Both the position numbers and the translations under genes were made by a program. A stretch of 64,000 nt of DNA from Thermophagus xiamenensis (lineage in GTDB: Bacteria; Bacteroidota; Bacteroidia; Bacteroidales; Marinilabiliaceae), in the NCBI RefSeq assembly GCF_900112795.1, contig NZ_FONA01000006.1:1-64000 (forward strand), given 5' to 3'. This document shows, piece after piece, positions 7,740 through 17,837 of the stretch. Every line of letters starts with the position of its first letter. Position 1 is the first letter of the stretch. Under the pieces are notes generated by a model. It ran no database searches. It had not been told where the DNA came from and saw nothing but the letters and a program-made list of their open reading frames with translations.

Positions 7740-10700
7740 TCAGGAACGAATATTCCCGGCTTTGTGCTTTTTGCTCCATTCACCGGGGGTAGCACCGAAC
7801 TCATTTTTGAAACTTTTGCGAAAATGGGCTACACTCTGAAATCCCACATTCTCAGCTATCTGTCCTACCGGCATCTCTTCATACCTTATTAAATTGACTG
7901 CTTTATGTAATCTAATCTTTCTCAAATAATCGGCAGCAGTCATTCCCGTTAAGCTTTTAAATTTTCTGTAAAATGAAGACCGACTCATAAAAAGCATTTT
8001 ACTCAACACCTCCACATTAAAGGAAGCATCAGAAAAATTGTTTTCAATTAAACTATTGACCGAATTTAAGAATGACTTATCCTCTTTGGAAAATTCAGCA
8101 CCGGCAGATATATAGCAATCGGCAGACTGAATATTTTGCATCAGTTTTTGTCTGTTTTCAAGGATGGACTTCAACCGTGCCAGTAAAACCCGTGTATTAA
8201 AAGGTTTTTCGATATAATCATCAATACCCAGATCAAAACCTTCTATTTTTATTTCTTCATCTGTGCGCGCAGTTAATAAAATAAATGGAATATTAGAGGT
8301 TCGATTATTGGCTTTAATCTCCCGACAAAGAGCAATACCATCCATCCCCGGCATCATAATATCCGAAATAATCAAGTCGGGTTCAAATTGCCGGATTATA
8401 CTTAATGCCTGTTTCCCATCATACGCCACTTTCACCTGAAACCAATTGTCCAACACTTCTTTCAGAAAAGCTGAAAGTTCACGATTATCTTCTACTATAA
8501 CAATCTTTTGGTCAGAATACCTGGAAAAATCGTCTGCAAAGTTTTCCTCAACAACCGGCTCATCATAAAAGATGGCTGCTGACGATGAAGTTCCGAAATC
8601 TTCCTCTTTAAAATGGTCTCGCCCTTTTAAGAATTTTAAACGGAAACGCGTACCCTTTCCAGGTGTGCTTGAAACCTCAACCCTCCCTTTTTGTAGTTCT
8701 GTAAGTCCTTTAACAATGGTTAACCCTATGCCATGTCCCGATGCTTTATTCCCCGTTCCGGTAACACGGTAAAAACGGTCAAAGATACGTTCCAATTCTT
8801 CTTTAGAGATACCGGGTCCCGAATCCTCGACCTCTATGTAAAAAGCATTACTTTCTTCACCAACAGTGACCATTACCGAACTATTCTCACCCGAATATTT
8901 GATGGCATTAGATAACAAATTACCGGTAATTTTTTCCAACTTATCCATGTCGAGCCATACCTCGAGCGTGTCATTGGATGAATAGAATTGAATGTTTACA
9001 TTCTTTTGTTCGGCCAGTGGTTGAAAATTTCCAACAATATCTTTTACAACTCCTACAACATCAAATTTGGAAACAGACAATTTTAATTTTCCCTGATCCA
9101 GTTTCCGCAAATCAATCAACTGGTCAATCATATTCATAAGGCGACGGGCATTATTGCGGATGGTGCGTACTGCTCTTTTTTTATTGTGGTCAATTTGGTC
9201 AAGGTGCGCTAAAATTAAAGTTAACGGCGTTCTAAAATCGTGAGATATATTGGTAAAAAATTGCAGTTTAGACTGATCAGCCTCATGAAGTTTTTGCGAC
9301 ATTTCTAAAATTTGTTGGTTGCGTTCCCTAAGTTCTTTGGTTTGCTCTTCCACGCGACTCTTCAATAACAAATTTCTTTTATGAATCTGTTGCAACCTTA
9401 TCTGATAGCCACCAAAAATCAAACCCAGCAGCAGAAGAATCATTGCCCCTTTAAACCATGTGGTTCGCCAAAAAGGTGGTATAACAACGATCTTTAAATA
9501 CAAAGAGGGGCCAAACGTTTGACGATTACTGCCGGCCTGTAATTCAAAAATATATTCGCCGGGGGGAACCACGGTATATGATGCTTCTCGGATTGTTCCT
9601 GCAGGATATATCCATTCATTTTGCAAGCCCAACAAACGATAGCGAAATACATTGTGATTGGGATAATCGAAAGGGTAAGCATTAAACCGGATAGAAAAGG
9701 AATTTTCGTTATGTTTCAATTTAATTTCACTTCCCGACTGTAAAGGCTGATTAATTAAAATCCTATTTCCTAAACTGTCGCCGGGTAATATTTCTCTATT
9801 AAACAAATAAAAACTCTCAATACCGGCCCGAATGTTTAAATGTGGTAATACAATACTATCAGGATGGAAGCCCACCACCCCTGTATATCCTCCATAAAAG
9901 ATATAACCATCTTTGTCGGCATACCAGGCATCGTCCATGAAAAAATCGTTGGCCAGAAAAACATAAAATTGCTCCTCATCCGGATAAAAGTGGGTTATTC
10001 CTCTGTTTGTACTCATCCAAAGATTGCCTTTTGAATCCCGCAAAAGGCTATAAACGATATTATTGGAAAGCCCATCCTTTTCAAAATACTTATTAACGAC
10101 ACTATCACCGGATATGCTGAACAAATTAAGACCGGCATTAGTGCCTATCCACAAGCTATCCCCCCGGGGTAGCAAACAATAAATTTTATTGTCGGATAAA
10201 TTGTGAGAGGACCGTTGGTAAGTTTTGAAACGTTTTTGTTGCTTTTCAAATTTCAATAGGCCATTTTCATCTTTAGCTATCCATAAATTTCCATATTTAT
10301 CTTTAACAACTTCTCGCACAATACCCGGTAAGCCATTATTATTTTCATTTAAATTTAACTGTGTTAATTCCCCCGTTTCGAGATTTACCATTCCCAATTT
10401 CTGAGAAGATGTAATGGTTAATATCCCCGGCTCAAATTCTTTAATTGAATAGCAATGGTATGGCCATGTCCAGGAAAACCGGGAACTTACTGCCTCCAAA
10501 CGTTTTCGCGATTCATTATATATGCATAACCGACTGGCCTCCCCTACCCAAATGTTGCCGTACGAATCTTCGAAAATATTGCGAACATTCCGAATTACTC
10601 GTTTTGACCCATCTTTTAAATAAAAATATCCCAGGTAATGTTGCCGACCTTCCGAATCAATAATTCCTACTCCTTTTCTGTCGAATCCCAGCCATATCTC

Positions 10701-11789
10701 ACCATTATTCCTTTTACATATAGCCCGTACCGGATCCGTATCGGGACTATTCAACAATGGCCGATTCCAATTATAATGTAAAAACCTATTCTTCCGATAA
10801 TTAAAATGATTCAATCCGTTTTTTCTGGTTCCAATCCATAAATTACCCAAACTATCAAACTGAAGATGGGTAACATAATACCCTTTAAAGGAAAAATCGT
10901 TTTCGGGGTTATAGCTAAACCTTTCGACCATATACCCATTACCTTGCGGTCTAATTCTGTCTAAAAGATTGTCGTCTCCAATCCAAAATACTCCCTTATA
11001 AACAGCAAAACAATTAATTTGTGAGGGCCTTATGGAAAGGTTTAACGTCGATAAATCAACCACCAATTCTGATACGGTTAAATTATCAGACCACTTTTCA
11101 ATACCTCTGTCAGATATCATGTACCATTCATTTTCATCTCTTTGAAGATGATAACAAGGTCTCTTCTTTAACAAATGGCTCTTAATGCTAATATTCCCAT
11201 TATTATCCTCAACAGAAAGGTATTCTATTCCAAACCTTCCAAACGTCAGGAGGCTATCTCCTTTTAGTGTTAAACCCGAAACATACGCAGAAGCATTATA
11301 TTTCCAACCGTTCTGATCATTAATGTTTAACAGACCAACTTTATTATCCTGACTAAACCAGAGTAAGCTATCGTTTTGCTGCAACAAGTTTTGAACAGGT
11401 GCAACGCCTAAAGCACTGAAAATTGAATCCGGAAAATGTCGGAAACGTTTAACGGCCGACCGGTATTGATTCAACACCCCTTCTCGTGTTGTTATCCATA
11501 CATCACCATTCACGCCTTTGCCCATGGCAATTATATGGTTACCTGAAACACCATCGGTATTATCATATTGAGGTTTGAATATCTCAAACTCGTATCCATT
11601 GAATTTATTCAAGCCATCCAAAGTCCCTACCCACACGTTACCCTTGTCGTCAATTACCAATCCGTTAATGTTATTTTGTGATAAACCGCCGGATATGTCA
11701 AAATGGTCAAACCGAGGGGCCTGACCCCTCACTGTCACCATAACACATAATTGCAATAGAAATATGATTATCAAAGAGAAATACCTCAT
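7740..11789 (-). CDS. hybrid two-component sensor/regulator (HTCS)
   Basis: 1349 residues. A signal peptide (about 1-22) is followed by two beta-propellers of two-component-regulator repeats (many LWIGT/GNLWI motifs, to about residue 690), a Y_Y_Y domain, and a membrane helix near residue 785. The histidine kinase has phosphoacceptor His850 ([10 protein letters not shown]), N-box [12 protein letters not shown] and [11 protein letters not shown]. The receiver has Asp1143 ([10 protein letters not shown]). A C-terminal AraC-type DNA-binding domain ([20 protein letters not shown]) ends the protein. HTCS proteins sense oligosaccharides in the periplasm and activate adjacent glycan genes. It is divergent from the DUF1080/oxidoreductase operon at 11921, the likely target. 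Confidence 0.95.
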   Translation of the reverse strand: MRYFSLIIIFLLQLCVMVTVRGQAPRFDHFDISGGLSQNNINGLVIDDKGNVWVGTLDGLNKFNGYEFEIFKPQYDNTDGVSGNHIIAMGKGVNGDVWITTREGVLNQYRSAVKRFRHFPDSIFSALGVAPVQNLLQQNDSLLWFSQDNKVGLLNINDQNGWKYNASAYVSGLTLKGDSLLTFGRFGIEYLSVEDNNGNISIKSHLLKKRPCYHLQRDENEWYMISDRGIEKWSDNLTVSELVVDLSTLNLSIRPSQINCFAVYKGVFWIGDDNLLDRIRPQGNGYMVERFSYNPENDFSFKGYYVTHLQFDSLGNLWIGTRKNGLNHFNYRKNRFLHYNWNRPLLNSPDTDPVRAICKRNNGEIWLGFDRKGVGIIDSEGRQHYLGYFYLKDGSKRVIRNVRNIFEDSYGNIWVGEASRLCIYNESRKRLEAVSSRFSWTWPYHCYSIKEFEPGILTITSSQKLGMVNLETGELTQLNLNENNNGLPGIVREVVKDKYGNLWIAKDENGLLKFEKQQKRFKTYQRSSHNLSDNKIYCLLPRGDSLWIGTNAGLNLFSISGDSVVNKYFEKDGLSNNIVYSLLRDSKGNLWMSTNRGITHFYPDEEQFYVFLANDFFMDDAWYADKDGYIFYGGYTGVVGFHPDSIVLPHLNIRAGIESFYLFNREILPGDSLGNRILINQPLQSGSEIKLKHNENSFSIRFNAYPFDYPNHNVFRYRLLGLQNEWIYPAGTIREASYTVVPPGEYIFELQAGSNRQTFGPSLYLKIVVIPPFWRTTWFKGAMILLLLGLIFGGYQIRLQQIHKRNLLLKSRVEEQTKELRERNQQILEMSQKLHEADQSKLQFFTNISHDFRTPLTLILAHLDQIDHNKKRAVRTIRNNARRLMNMIDQLIDLRKLDQGKLKLSVSKFDVVGVVKDIVGNFQPLAEQKNVNIQFYSSNDTLEVWLDMDKLEKITGNLLSNAIKYSGENSSVMVTVGEESNAFYIEVEDSGPGISKEELERIFDRFYRVTGTGNKASGHGIGLTIVKGLTELQKGRVEVSSTPGKGTRFRLKFLKGRDHFKEEDFGTSSSAAIFYDEPVVEENFADDFSRYSDQKIVIVEDNRELSAFLKEVLDNWFQVKVAYDGKQALSIIRQFEPDLIISDIMMPGMDGIALCREIKANNRTSNIPFILLTARTDEEIKIEGFDLGIDDYIEKPFNTRVLLARLKSILENRQKLMQNIQSADCYISAGAEFSKEDKSFLNSVNSLIENNFSDASFNVEVLSKMLFMSRSSFYRKFKSLTGMTAADYLRKIRLHKAVNLIRYEEMPVGQIAENVGFQSVAHFRKSFKNEFGATPGEWSKKHKAGNIRS

Positions 11790-11920
11790 CTCACATCAAT
11801 AAAGAAAATACCACAAAAAACAAAAACGTCTCTATTTGGCACAAAAACATCCATACTTCAAAATTAACAAATCTTAATTTGCAGTTATTAAATATTAATA
11901 AAATTTTAAAACAACATATC

Positions 11921-13306
11921 ATGAAAAAGCATCATTTATTCTTTTCAATATTGGTTTTATGTATTAGTGTGACTTCGATATCACAAAACAAAATTGATCT
12001 ATTTAACGGGAAAAATTTAAAAGGTTGGAAACAATTAAATGGCAAAGCTCCTTTTGAAGTTGTCGATGGGATGATTGTTGGAACCTCTGTATCCAATTCT
12101 CCCAACAGCTTTTTGGCTACCAAAAAAGAGTACACCAACTTCATCCTGGAATATGAGATGAAGATGGATGAAGGGCTCAATTCGGGAGTCCAGATCAGAA
12201 GCCATAGCTATAAGGAATACAACAACGGAAGAGTTCACGGCATGCAGATTGAGTGTGATGATTCCAAACGCAGCTGGTCAGGTGGTTTATATGATGAAGC
12301 ACGAAAAGGATGGAGATATCCGTTGGAATACAATGAAAAAGCCAAAACTGCTTACAAACGTGGCGAATGGAACCATTTTAAGGTAGTTGCCTATAATAAT
12401 TATATAATGACATGGGTTAACGGAGTACCAACAGCCAATTTGGTAGAAGAAGAAACAGAAACCGGTTTTATAGCTCTCCAGGTGCACGGCATTGGAAATA
12501 ACAAATCTCTTGAAGGGAAAAAAGTATGGTGGAGAAACATTACACTTCAGGAGATTGATGCTGACGACTTTAAACAATTTGAAAACATGTCGGCACCACA
12601 AGTTAGTTATCTAAAAAACCAATTAACCAACAAAGAAAAAGCTGAAGGTTGGAAACTTTTGTGGGATGGAAAAACCACCAATGGTTGGCGGGGTGCCAAA
12701 TTAGATCATTTTCCTGAAAATGGATGGGAAATCAAAGACGGCATACTTAAAGTTCTGGAAGCCGGAGGTGGAGAATCTACCAATGGTGGAGATATTGTTA
12801 CTACTAAAAAATACAAAAATTTTATCCTTGAAGTTGACTTTAGACTTACCAAAGGGGCCAACAGCGGTATAAAATATTTTGTGGATACAGAACTCAACAA
12901 AGGCGAAGGCTCATCTATCGGTTGTGAGTTCCAGATTCTCGACGATAAATATCATCCCGATGCAAAAAAAGGCGTGAATGGAAACCGAACAGTGGGCTCT
13001 CTTTACGACCTAATACCTGCCAACGGATTAGAATATAATCCTCACCTCCCCAGAGAAAAATATGTGAATGGATATGATCATTGGAATAGAGCACGTATCG
13101 TTGTCAATGGAAAGAAAGTAGCTCATTATTTAAACGGTATTAAAGTTGTTGAATACGTACGCGACACACAGATGTGGAGAGCCCTGGTTGCTTACAGCAA
13201 ATATAAAATTTGGCCAAACTTCGGTGAAGCAGAAGAAGGACATATCCTCCTGCAAGACCATGGTAATGAAGTAGAATTCAGAAACATTAAAATCAAAGAA
13301 TTATAA
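11921..13306 (+). CDS. tandem DUF1080 (3-keto-glycoside hydrolase-like) protein
   Basis: 461 residues from the ATG at 11921, chosen because [14 protein letters not shown] gives a normal signal peptide; the in-frame upstream extension starts with TTG. Two DUF1080 concanavalin-like domains follow: [12 protein letters not shown] ... NSGVQIRS (about 25-220) and [12 protein letters not shown] ... [10 protein letters not shown] (about 240-460). DUF1080 members are linked to cleavage of 3-keto-glycosides made by Gfo/Idh/MocA oxidoreductases, as in the Bacteroides thetaiotaomicron BT2156-BT2160 region. Two such oxidoreductases follow here, so an exported 3-keto-glycoside pathway is likely. The glycoside is unknown. 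Confidence 0.85.
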   Translation: MKKHHLFFSILVLCISVTSISQNKIDLFNGKNLKGWKQLNGKAPFEVVDGMIVGTSVSNSPNSFLATKKEYTNFILEYEMKMDEGLNSGVQIRSHSYKEYNNGRVHGMQIECDDSKRSWSGGLYDEARKGWRYPLEYNEKAKTAYKRGEWNHFKVVAYNNYIMTWVNGVPTANLVEEETETGFIALQVHGIGNNKSLEGKKVWWRNITLQEIDADDFKQFENMSAPQVSYLKNQLTNKEKAEGWKLLWDGKTTNGWRGAKLDHFPENGWEIKDGILKVLEAGGGESTNGGDIVTTKKYKNFILEVDFRLTKGANSGIKYFVDTELNKGEGSSIGCEFQILDDKYHPDAKKGVNGNRTVGSLYDLIPANGLEYNPHLPREKYVNGYDHWNRARIVVNGKKVAHYLNGIKVVEYVRDTQMWRALVAYSKYKIWPNFGEAEEGHILLQDHGNEVEFRNIKIKEL

Positions 13307-13479
13307 CTTTCTAATCACAGAACCATTGTTTTCTAATTTATAAAGGTCAGAGTCAAGAAATTATGGCTCTACCCTTCCCTTGCCGAGATATAATGTGAAG
13401 CTATAAATTACAACATCACGGCTCAATATCTTACTAGTCTCGGAGTTTTTATTTTGTTAACGCAAAACAGTAGAGTAAA

Positions 13480-14829
13480 ATGAAAAAAAATAACACTTCT
13501 CGCCGCGAGTTCCTTAAGAAAAGCGCTTTGGGCGCCGCAGGGTTAACCATTGCAGGCATGAGCATGCCGGCCAAAAGCTATGCTTCTATATTAGGTGCCA
13601 ACGATCGTCTGAACATCGCCATAATAGGTTTGGGACGTCGTCTGGGGGCCTACATCCAACCCATTGCTTCTGCCAAAAGCAATGTACGCCTGCTTTATTT
13701 ATGCGATGTAATGAAAAAACAAAGAGTAAAAGCCGGCAATACCTTTTCAAAAGTATTGGATTATACTCCCATACAAGAAGAAAACTTTTTTAAAGTCATA
13801 GAAGATAAAGAAGTAGATGCCATCCTTTTGGCAACGCCCGACCACTGGCATGCTCCCGGCACCTGGTTAGCCAACGAAGCGGGCAAACATGTTTACGTTG
13901 AAAAGCCTTGCAGCCATAATCCCTACGAAGGTGAATTGCTGGTAAAATCGCGCGACCGTTACGGAAAAATCATCCAGATGGGGAATCAGCAACGATCGTC
14001 AGCAGAGACCATCGAAATCATTAACGAAATACACAACGGCGTCATTGGCACACCCTATTTGGCCAAAGCATTTTATACCAATAACAGAGGGCGGGTAATA
14101 AATCCGGTTAAGGCGCCTGTGCCCGATGGCCTGAACTGGGATTTATGGCAAGGTCCCGCACCGCGTAAAGATTATGAACACAACACCTGGGATTATAACT
14201 GGCATTGGTACGGATGGGATTACGGAACCGCTGAAACAGGAAATAACGCCGTTCATGAGCTCGATATTGCCCGCTGGGCTTTGCAGGTAACTTTCCCTGA
14301 AGAAGTAATGGTTGATTCAGGTAAATATCACTGGGTGGATGATGGCTGGACCATGTACGACACCATGGATGCTACTTTACGTTTCCCGGGAAATAAAGTT
14401 ATCAAATGGGACGGAAAAAGCCGTAACGGACATAATACCTACGGAGGTGGAAGAGGGACCATCATTTACGGGACAGAAGGATCTGTGTGGGTCGACCGCG
14501 GTGGGTACAAATTGTACGACCGCAATGGAAAACTTATCCGCCAGCGACATTCCGGTAATAATGAAGGCGGCACTCAATTAGGCGGAGGTGGAGACCTCTC
14601 AACCTTGCATGTACAAAACTTCTTCGAAGCCATACGCGGCAAAGAAAAACAACGGTCGCCCATCGACGAAGGGGCCATCAGTACTTTGCTCGGACATCTG
14701 GCTAACATTGCTTCCCGTACCGGTGAAGTCCTCAAATGTGATCCTTCAAATGGTCACATCCTTAACAGCTACAAAGCCATGTCGTTATGGGAAAGAGAGT
14801 ATGAAAAAGGTTGGGAACCAAAACTCTAA
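13480..14829 (+). CDS. Tat-exported Gfo/Idh/MocA family oxidoreductase
   Basis: 449 residues. The N-terminus SRREFLKKSALGAAGL is a twin-arginine signal, so the folded, cofactor-loaded enzyme is exported. The NAD(P)-binding fold (LNIAIIGLGRRLG, about 44-56) and the motif VEKPCSHN (EKP, near residue 147) are intact; NAVHELDIARW supplies the catalytic-site His. Substrate is probably a glycoside oxidised at C3, inferred from the DUF1080 gene 173 bp upstream. It ends 28 bp before the ApbE-like gene. Confidence 0.9.
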   Translation: MKKNNTSRREFLKKSALGAAGLTIAGMSMPAKSYASILGANDRLNIAIIGLGRRLGAYIQPIASAKSNVRLLYLCDVMKKQRVKAGNTFSKVLDYTPIQEENFFKVIEDKEVDAILLATPDHWHAPGTWLANEAGKHVYVEKPCSHNPYEGELLVKSRDRYGKIIQMGNQQRSSAETIEIINEIHNGVIGTPYLAKAFYTNNRGRVINPVKAPVPDGLNWDLWQGPAPRKDYEHNTWDYNWHWYGWDYGTAETGNNAVHELDIARWALQVTFPEEVMVDSGKYHWVDDGWTMYDTMDATLRFPGNKVIKWDGKSRNGHNTYGGGRGTIIYGTEGSVWVDRGGYKLYDRNGKLIRQRHSGNNEGGTQLGGGGDLSTLHVQNFFEAIRGKEKQRSPIDEGAISTLLGHLANIASRTGEVLKCDPSNGHILNSYKAMSLWEREYEKGWEPKL

Positions 14830-14857
14830 AACACCTTTTTACACAAACGCATTTCTG

Positions 14858-15685
14858 ATGAATACCTCGCTGGATATTATTATCCACGGGGTATCTCACG
14901 AATGCGCTGAAGCTTCCGCTTCGGCCATTGTGTCGGAGATAAAAAAGCTTCAGATGGTGATTGACAGATACAATAGCGAAGCCGAAACCTACCGTATTAA
15001 CCGCGATGCACAACATGGCACAACGGCGGTTAGTCCCCTGTTAACCAAATACATCCTTCAGGGAATGGATTATTTTAGGCAAACAGAGGGATATTTCAAT
15101 ATTTTTGGCGGGGAAATATACGCATCACTCAAACACAACAACAATCCTTCACCCAAGATAGTTGGTCCCCGCTTCCGACATCCGGAAGAAATCATTGAAA
15201 TTAATCATAATGAGGGTAGGTTACGTTTTCTGCAGAAAGGTGTCTCACTGGATTTTGGCGGCATAGGGAAAGGCATTGCCCTTGACATGGCAGCCGAAAT
15301 ACTTAACCAAATGGAAATTCCACATGCCTTTATCAGCTTTGGCGGTAGTTCCATCCTCACCAGAGGCCGGCACCCGCATGGGCCTTACTGGCCTTTCTCA
15401 TTTCAGGACAACACCCTCGATGCTGAAGTGTGGAAACTCAACAACGATGCCATTTCTGTGAGTGCAGCTCATAGCGGAAGAGCACAAAAGCTTCATATTT
15501 GGAACTATCAACAAAGCCAACCAATAAGGCAAAATATTATGGCTTGTGTACAAGCTGAATGTGCGGCCGACGCAGAAGTACTTTCAACTTCACTTATTGC
15601 CGCACCCCTTGACCGACATCAACACTTAACCCAACAATTTCATATCAAGCAATGGAAGGTTTTTAAACAAAAAATAAACCGGTAA
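14858..15685 (+). CDS. divergent ApbE-like FAD:protein FMN transferase family protein
   Basis: 275 residues from the ATG at 14858; the same frame stays open upstream, but that stretch overlaps the oxidoreductase gene out of frame and looks non-coding. ApbE signatures are visible: DFGGIGKGIALDMAAEIL (about 133-150) and AFISFGGSS. The region that is usually HIIDPxTG reads LHIWNYQQSQPI, and there is no clear signal peptide or lipobox. ApbE enzymes attach FMN to Thr of exported flavoproteins. No substrate flavoprotein is seen nearby. It may therefore be an altered member with another role in the sugar-oxidation operon. Confidence 0.75.
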   Translation: MNTSLDIIIHGVSHECAEASASAIVSEIKKLQMVIDRYNSEAETYRINRDAQHGTTAVSPLLTKYILQGMDYFRQTEGYFNIFGGEIYASLKHNNNPSPKIVGPRFRHPEEIIEINHNEGRLRFLQKGVSLDFGGIGKGIALDMAAEILNQMEIPHAFISFGGSSILTRGRHPHGPYWPFSFQDNTLDAEVWKLNNDAISVSAAHSGRAQKLHIWNYQQSQPIRQNIMACVQAECAADAEVLSTSLIAAPLDRHQHLTQQFHIKQWKVFKQKINR

Positions 15686-15703
15686 CGCATAAAATCATAT
15701 CGA

Positions 15704-16990
15704 ATGAGCAAACAATATCAATCAAGAAGAGAATTTTTGAAAAAACTGGCCATCACCGGCTCGGTTGCTACTTTGGCTGCTTCACCATGGATTAAAGCAT
15801 TTTCTGACAACACACCTATTGGTAAGAACCCTTCTGACAAGGTTCGTTTGGCGGTTATTGGAACCGGGAGTCGTGGCAAACAACTGATGCGCTATCTTTT
15901 CCGGATAGCCAATGCAAACAACATAGAAATATGTGCGCTTTGCGATGTTTACCAACCCCACCTGGACAAGGCAATTAATATGTGCCAAAAAGAAAATATA
16001 AAGGTTAAATCTTACAATAATTACCAGGACCTAATCACAAAGGAAAAACCCGATGGAGTTATTATTGCCACCCCTTTACATCAACATGCGCACATCACCA
16101 TCGACTGCTTAAAACACGGAATACACGTATTTTGCGAAAAGGCAATGGCCCGTACATTGGATGACACTAAAGCCATGTATGATGCCCATAAAGAAACCGG
16201 AAAAATTCTCCAGATTGGCCATCAACGGCTATTTAACCCTGTTTATCTCGAAGGAATGAAGCGCATTCACAACGGGGAACTGGGAACCATCGGGCAAATA
16301 AGAGCCTACTGGCATCGCAATAACAATTGGCGTCGCAAAGTGCCTGATAATACCGTAGAGATGGAACGTTTTATCAATTGGCGCTTATACAAAGAGTATT
16401 CGGCAGGATTGCTCACCGAATTGTTGTCTCACCAAATACAGGTAGCCAACTGGGCATTACAGAAAACACCTGTTTCGGTAATGGGAACCGGTAGCATCGT
16501 ATTCTGGAAAGATGGCAGAGAGGTGGAAGACAATGTTGCTTTAATATATACCTATGACAACGGTGTACAGTTTATCTACGACTCAATGATTAGCAACAAA
16601 AAATATGGTTTGGAAGAACAAGTTATGGGGCACAAAGGCACCATCGAATTTGAAGTTAACCGATATTATACCGAGACACCGCCACCGGCACCCGGCATTC
16701 TGCAACTGCTTAACGATATAGAATCGGGATTTTTTGAAAAGGTTAATATCGGCGGTGCCAGCTGGATACCTGAAACAGCAGTTAAATATCAGGGTGAACC
16801 CATCATCGAAGATACCGACTTTTATGACTCAGCCCTTCAACTGGAAGGATTCGCTCAATACATCAGAAAAGGCAAAGCACCTGAGAAAATGATTATCGAA
16901 GGGTACAATGCCAGCATCTGGACTCTTTTAGCTGAAATTGCCATTGATACCGGAAAAAAAGTTGCATTGCCTGAAAAGTACAGAATATAG
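15704..16990 (+). CDS. Tat-exported Gfo/Idh/MocA oxidoreductase, EKP motif altered
   Basis: 428 residues. The twin-arginine signal SRREFLKKLAITGSVA is followed by the nucleotide-binding motif VRLAVIGTGSRGKQ (about 46-59). The family EKP motif reads FCEKAMART, so Pro is replaced by Ala. HQIQVANWAL lies where the active-site His helix is expected. It starts 18 bp after the ApbE-like gene, making a four-gene operon with DUF1080. It is divergent from the other oxidoreductase and could act on a different carbon or as the reductive partner. The substrate is unknown. Confidence 0.9.
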   Translation: MSKQYQSRREFLKKLAITGSVATLAASPWIKAFSDNTPIGKNPSDKVRLAVIGTGSRGKQLMRYLFRIANANNIEICALCDVYQPHLDKAINMCQKENIKVKSYNNYQDLITKEKPDGVIIATPLHQHAHITIDCLKHGIHVFCEKAMARTLDDTKAMYDAHKETGKILQIGHQRLFNPVYLEGMKRIHNGELGTIGQIRAYWHRNNNWRRKVPDNTVEMERFINWRLYKEYSAGLLTELLSHQIQVANWALQKTPVSVMGTGSIVFWKDGREVEDNVALIYTYDNGVQFIYDSMISNKKYGLEEQVMGHKGTIEFEVNRYYTETPPPAPGILQLLNDIESGFFEKVNIGGASWIPETAVKYQGEPIIEDTDFYDSALQLEGFAQYIRKGKAPEKMIIEGYNASIWTLLAEIAIDTGKKVALPEKYRI

Positions 16991-17029
16991 CTTTTTAACA
17001 GTCATTCCGGGTTATGCTCTTTAAAAAAA

Positions 17030-17240
17030 AGTCAATAGTCGTTAGTGATTAGTCATTAGTCAACAGTCATAGTGACTAGTGTTGATTAACTAATGACTAA
17101 GGAACTAACCACTAATGACTATTTTAAGAACCAATAGTTCAATAAAATAAGTAAATTTTATACGGATGAAACGAGCATGGCGGCTTTTGCCACAAAAGAG
17201 CATGTATAAAACTAAGGCAGAAGTGCACAGGCAGAAGGCA
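17030..17240. repeat. composite dispersed intergenic repeat
   Basis: Two modules lie in this gene-free stretch (16991-17358). Module alpha (17035-17125) is made of TAATGACT/TAATCACT words arranged as an imperfect long inverted repeat. Module beta (17166-17210) is the inverted copy of the repeat at 1923-1968. A tail rich in GGCAGAAG follows. The same modules recur near 24370, 28080-28211 and 55541-55723. No ORF or transposase is present. Confidence 0.7.
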
Positions 17241-17358
17241 GAAGTTGAATTTTTCGAATAAATTATCGCGGGTTTGGAAATTTCCCCTTTAGGGGATTAA
17301 GGGGTGTGGGCTGGCCATAATAAACTTTAAACTAATCATATAAGCAAACTTTATACTC

Positions 17359-17604
17359 ATGAAAAATATAATAATAACACCCAGGCAAATTAAAAGAGAG
17401 CTAATTATCTGGCTATTGTGCCTGATAATCGCTATCGGATTAAATGTTTATGCTATAATCATTTACTCTACCAGCTGGAGCGAACTCTATTCACAAGCAG
17501 GATATGTGGTTGTTTTGAGTTTTTTCCTGTACGTAATTTTATGGATTTTCAGGGGCCTTTTCCGGCTTATTCGATTTCCGGGAAGAAAAAAAGAAAATAG
17601 CTGA
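17359..17604 (+). CDS. small membrane protein of unknown function
   Basis: 81 residues with two hydrophobic helices: IIWLLCLIIAIGLNVYAIII (about 15-34) and YVVVLSFFLYVILWIF (about 49-64). Both ends are basic (RQIKRE, RKKENS). No family recognised. It stands alone between repeat-rich intergenic sequences. Coding is supported by the clean two-helix pattern and ATG start only. Confidence 0.55.
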   Translation: MKNIIITPRQIKRELIIWLLCLIIAIGLNVYAIIIYSTSWSELYSQAGYVVVLSFFLYVILWIFRGLFRLIRFPGRKKENS

Positions 17605-17630
17605 AACATCTAATAAAACATGATGCTCAA

Positions 17631-17715
17631 AAACTCTGTGATACCCTGTGGGTGATATGTAACAAGCTTAACACCCTGCCAATCCAGCGACAACAAACAG
17701 GGTATCACAGAGTTT
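17631..17715. repeat. perfect 19-bp inverted repeat between convergent genes
   Basis: AAACTCTGTGATACCCTGT (17631-17649) is exactly inverted as ACAGGGTATCACAGAGTTT (17697-17715), with 47 bp between. It lies between the small membrane gene (plus) and the helicase (minus), so it may be a shared terminator or a non-autonomous repeat. Confidence 0.7.
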
Positions 17716-17837
17716 AAAAACATTTACTTTGAAAGCTACCCTCGGCTTTCATCGCCAATCAACAAATCTCAATTTTCAGGATTTCAAATAAACCGGTAAA
17801 TTTTCCCATGCTTCTCCGGCCAATCATTTTCCGCTTT

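Noticed and set aside
14588-14857. N-terminal extension of the ApbE-like frame
   Set aside because: It overlaps the end of the oxidoreductase gene out of frame and has no ApbE similarity; the ATG at 14858 fits better.
17030-17240. Insertion sequence
   Set aside because: No transposase ORF, terminal repeats with target duplication or other IS features were found; kept as a repeat only.
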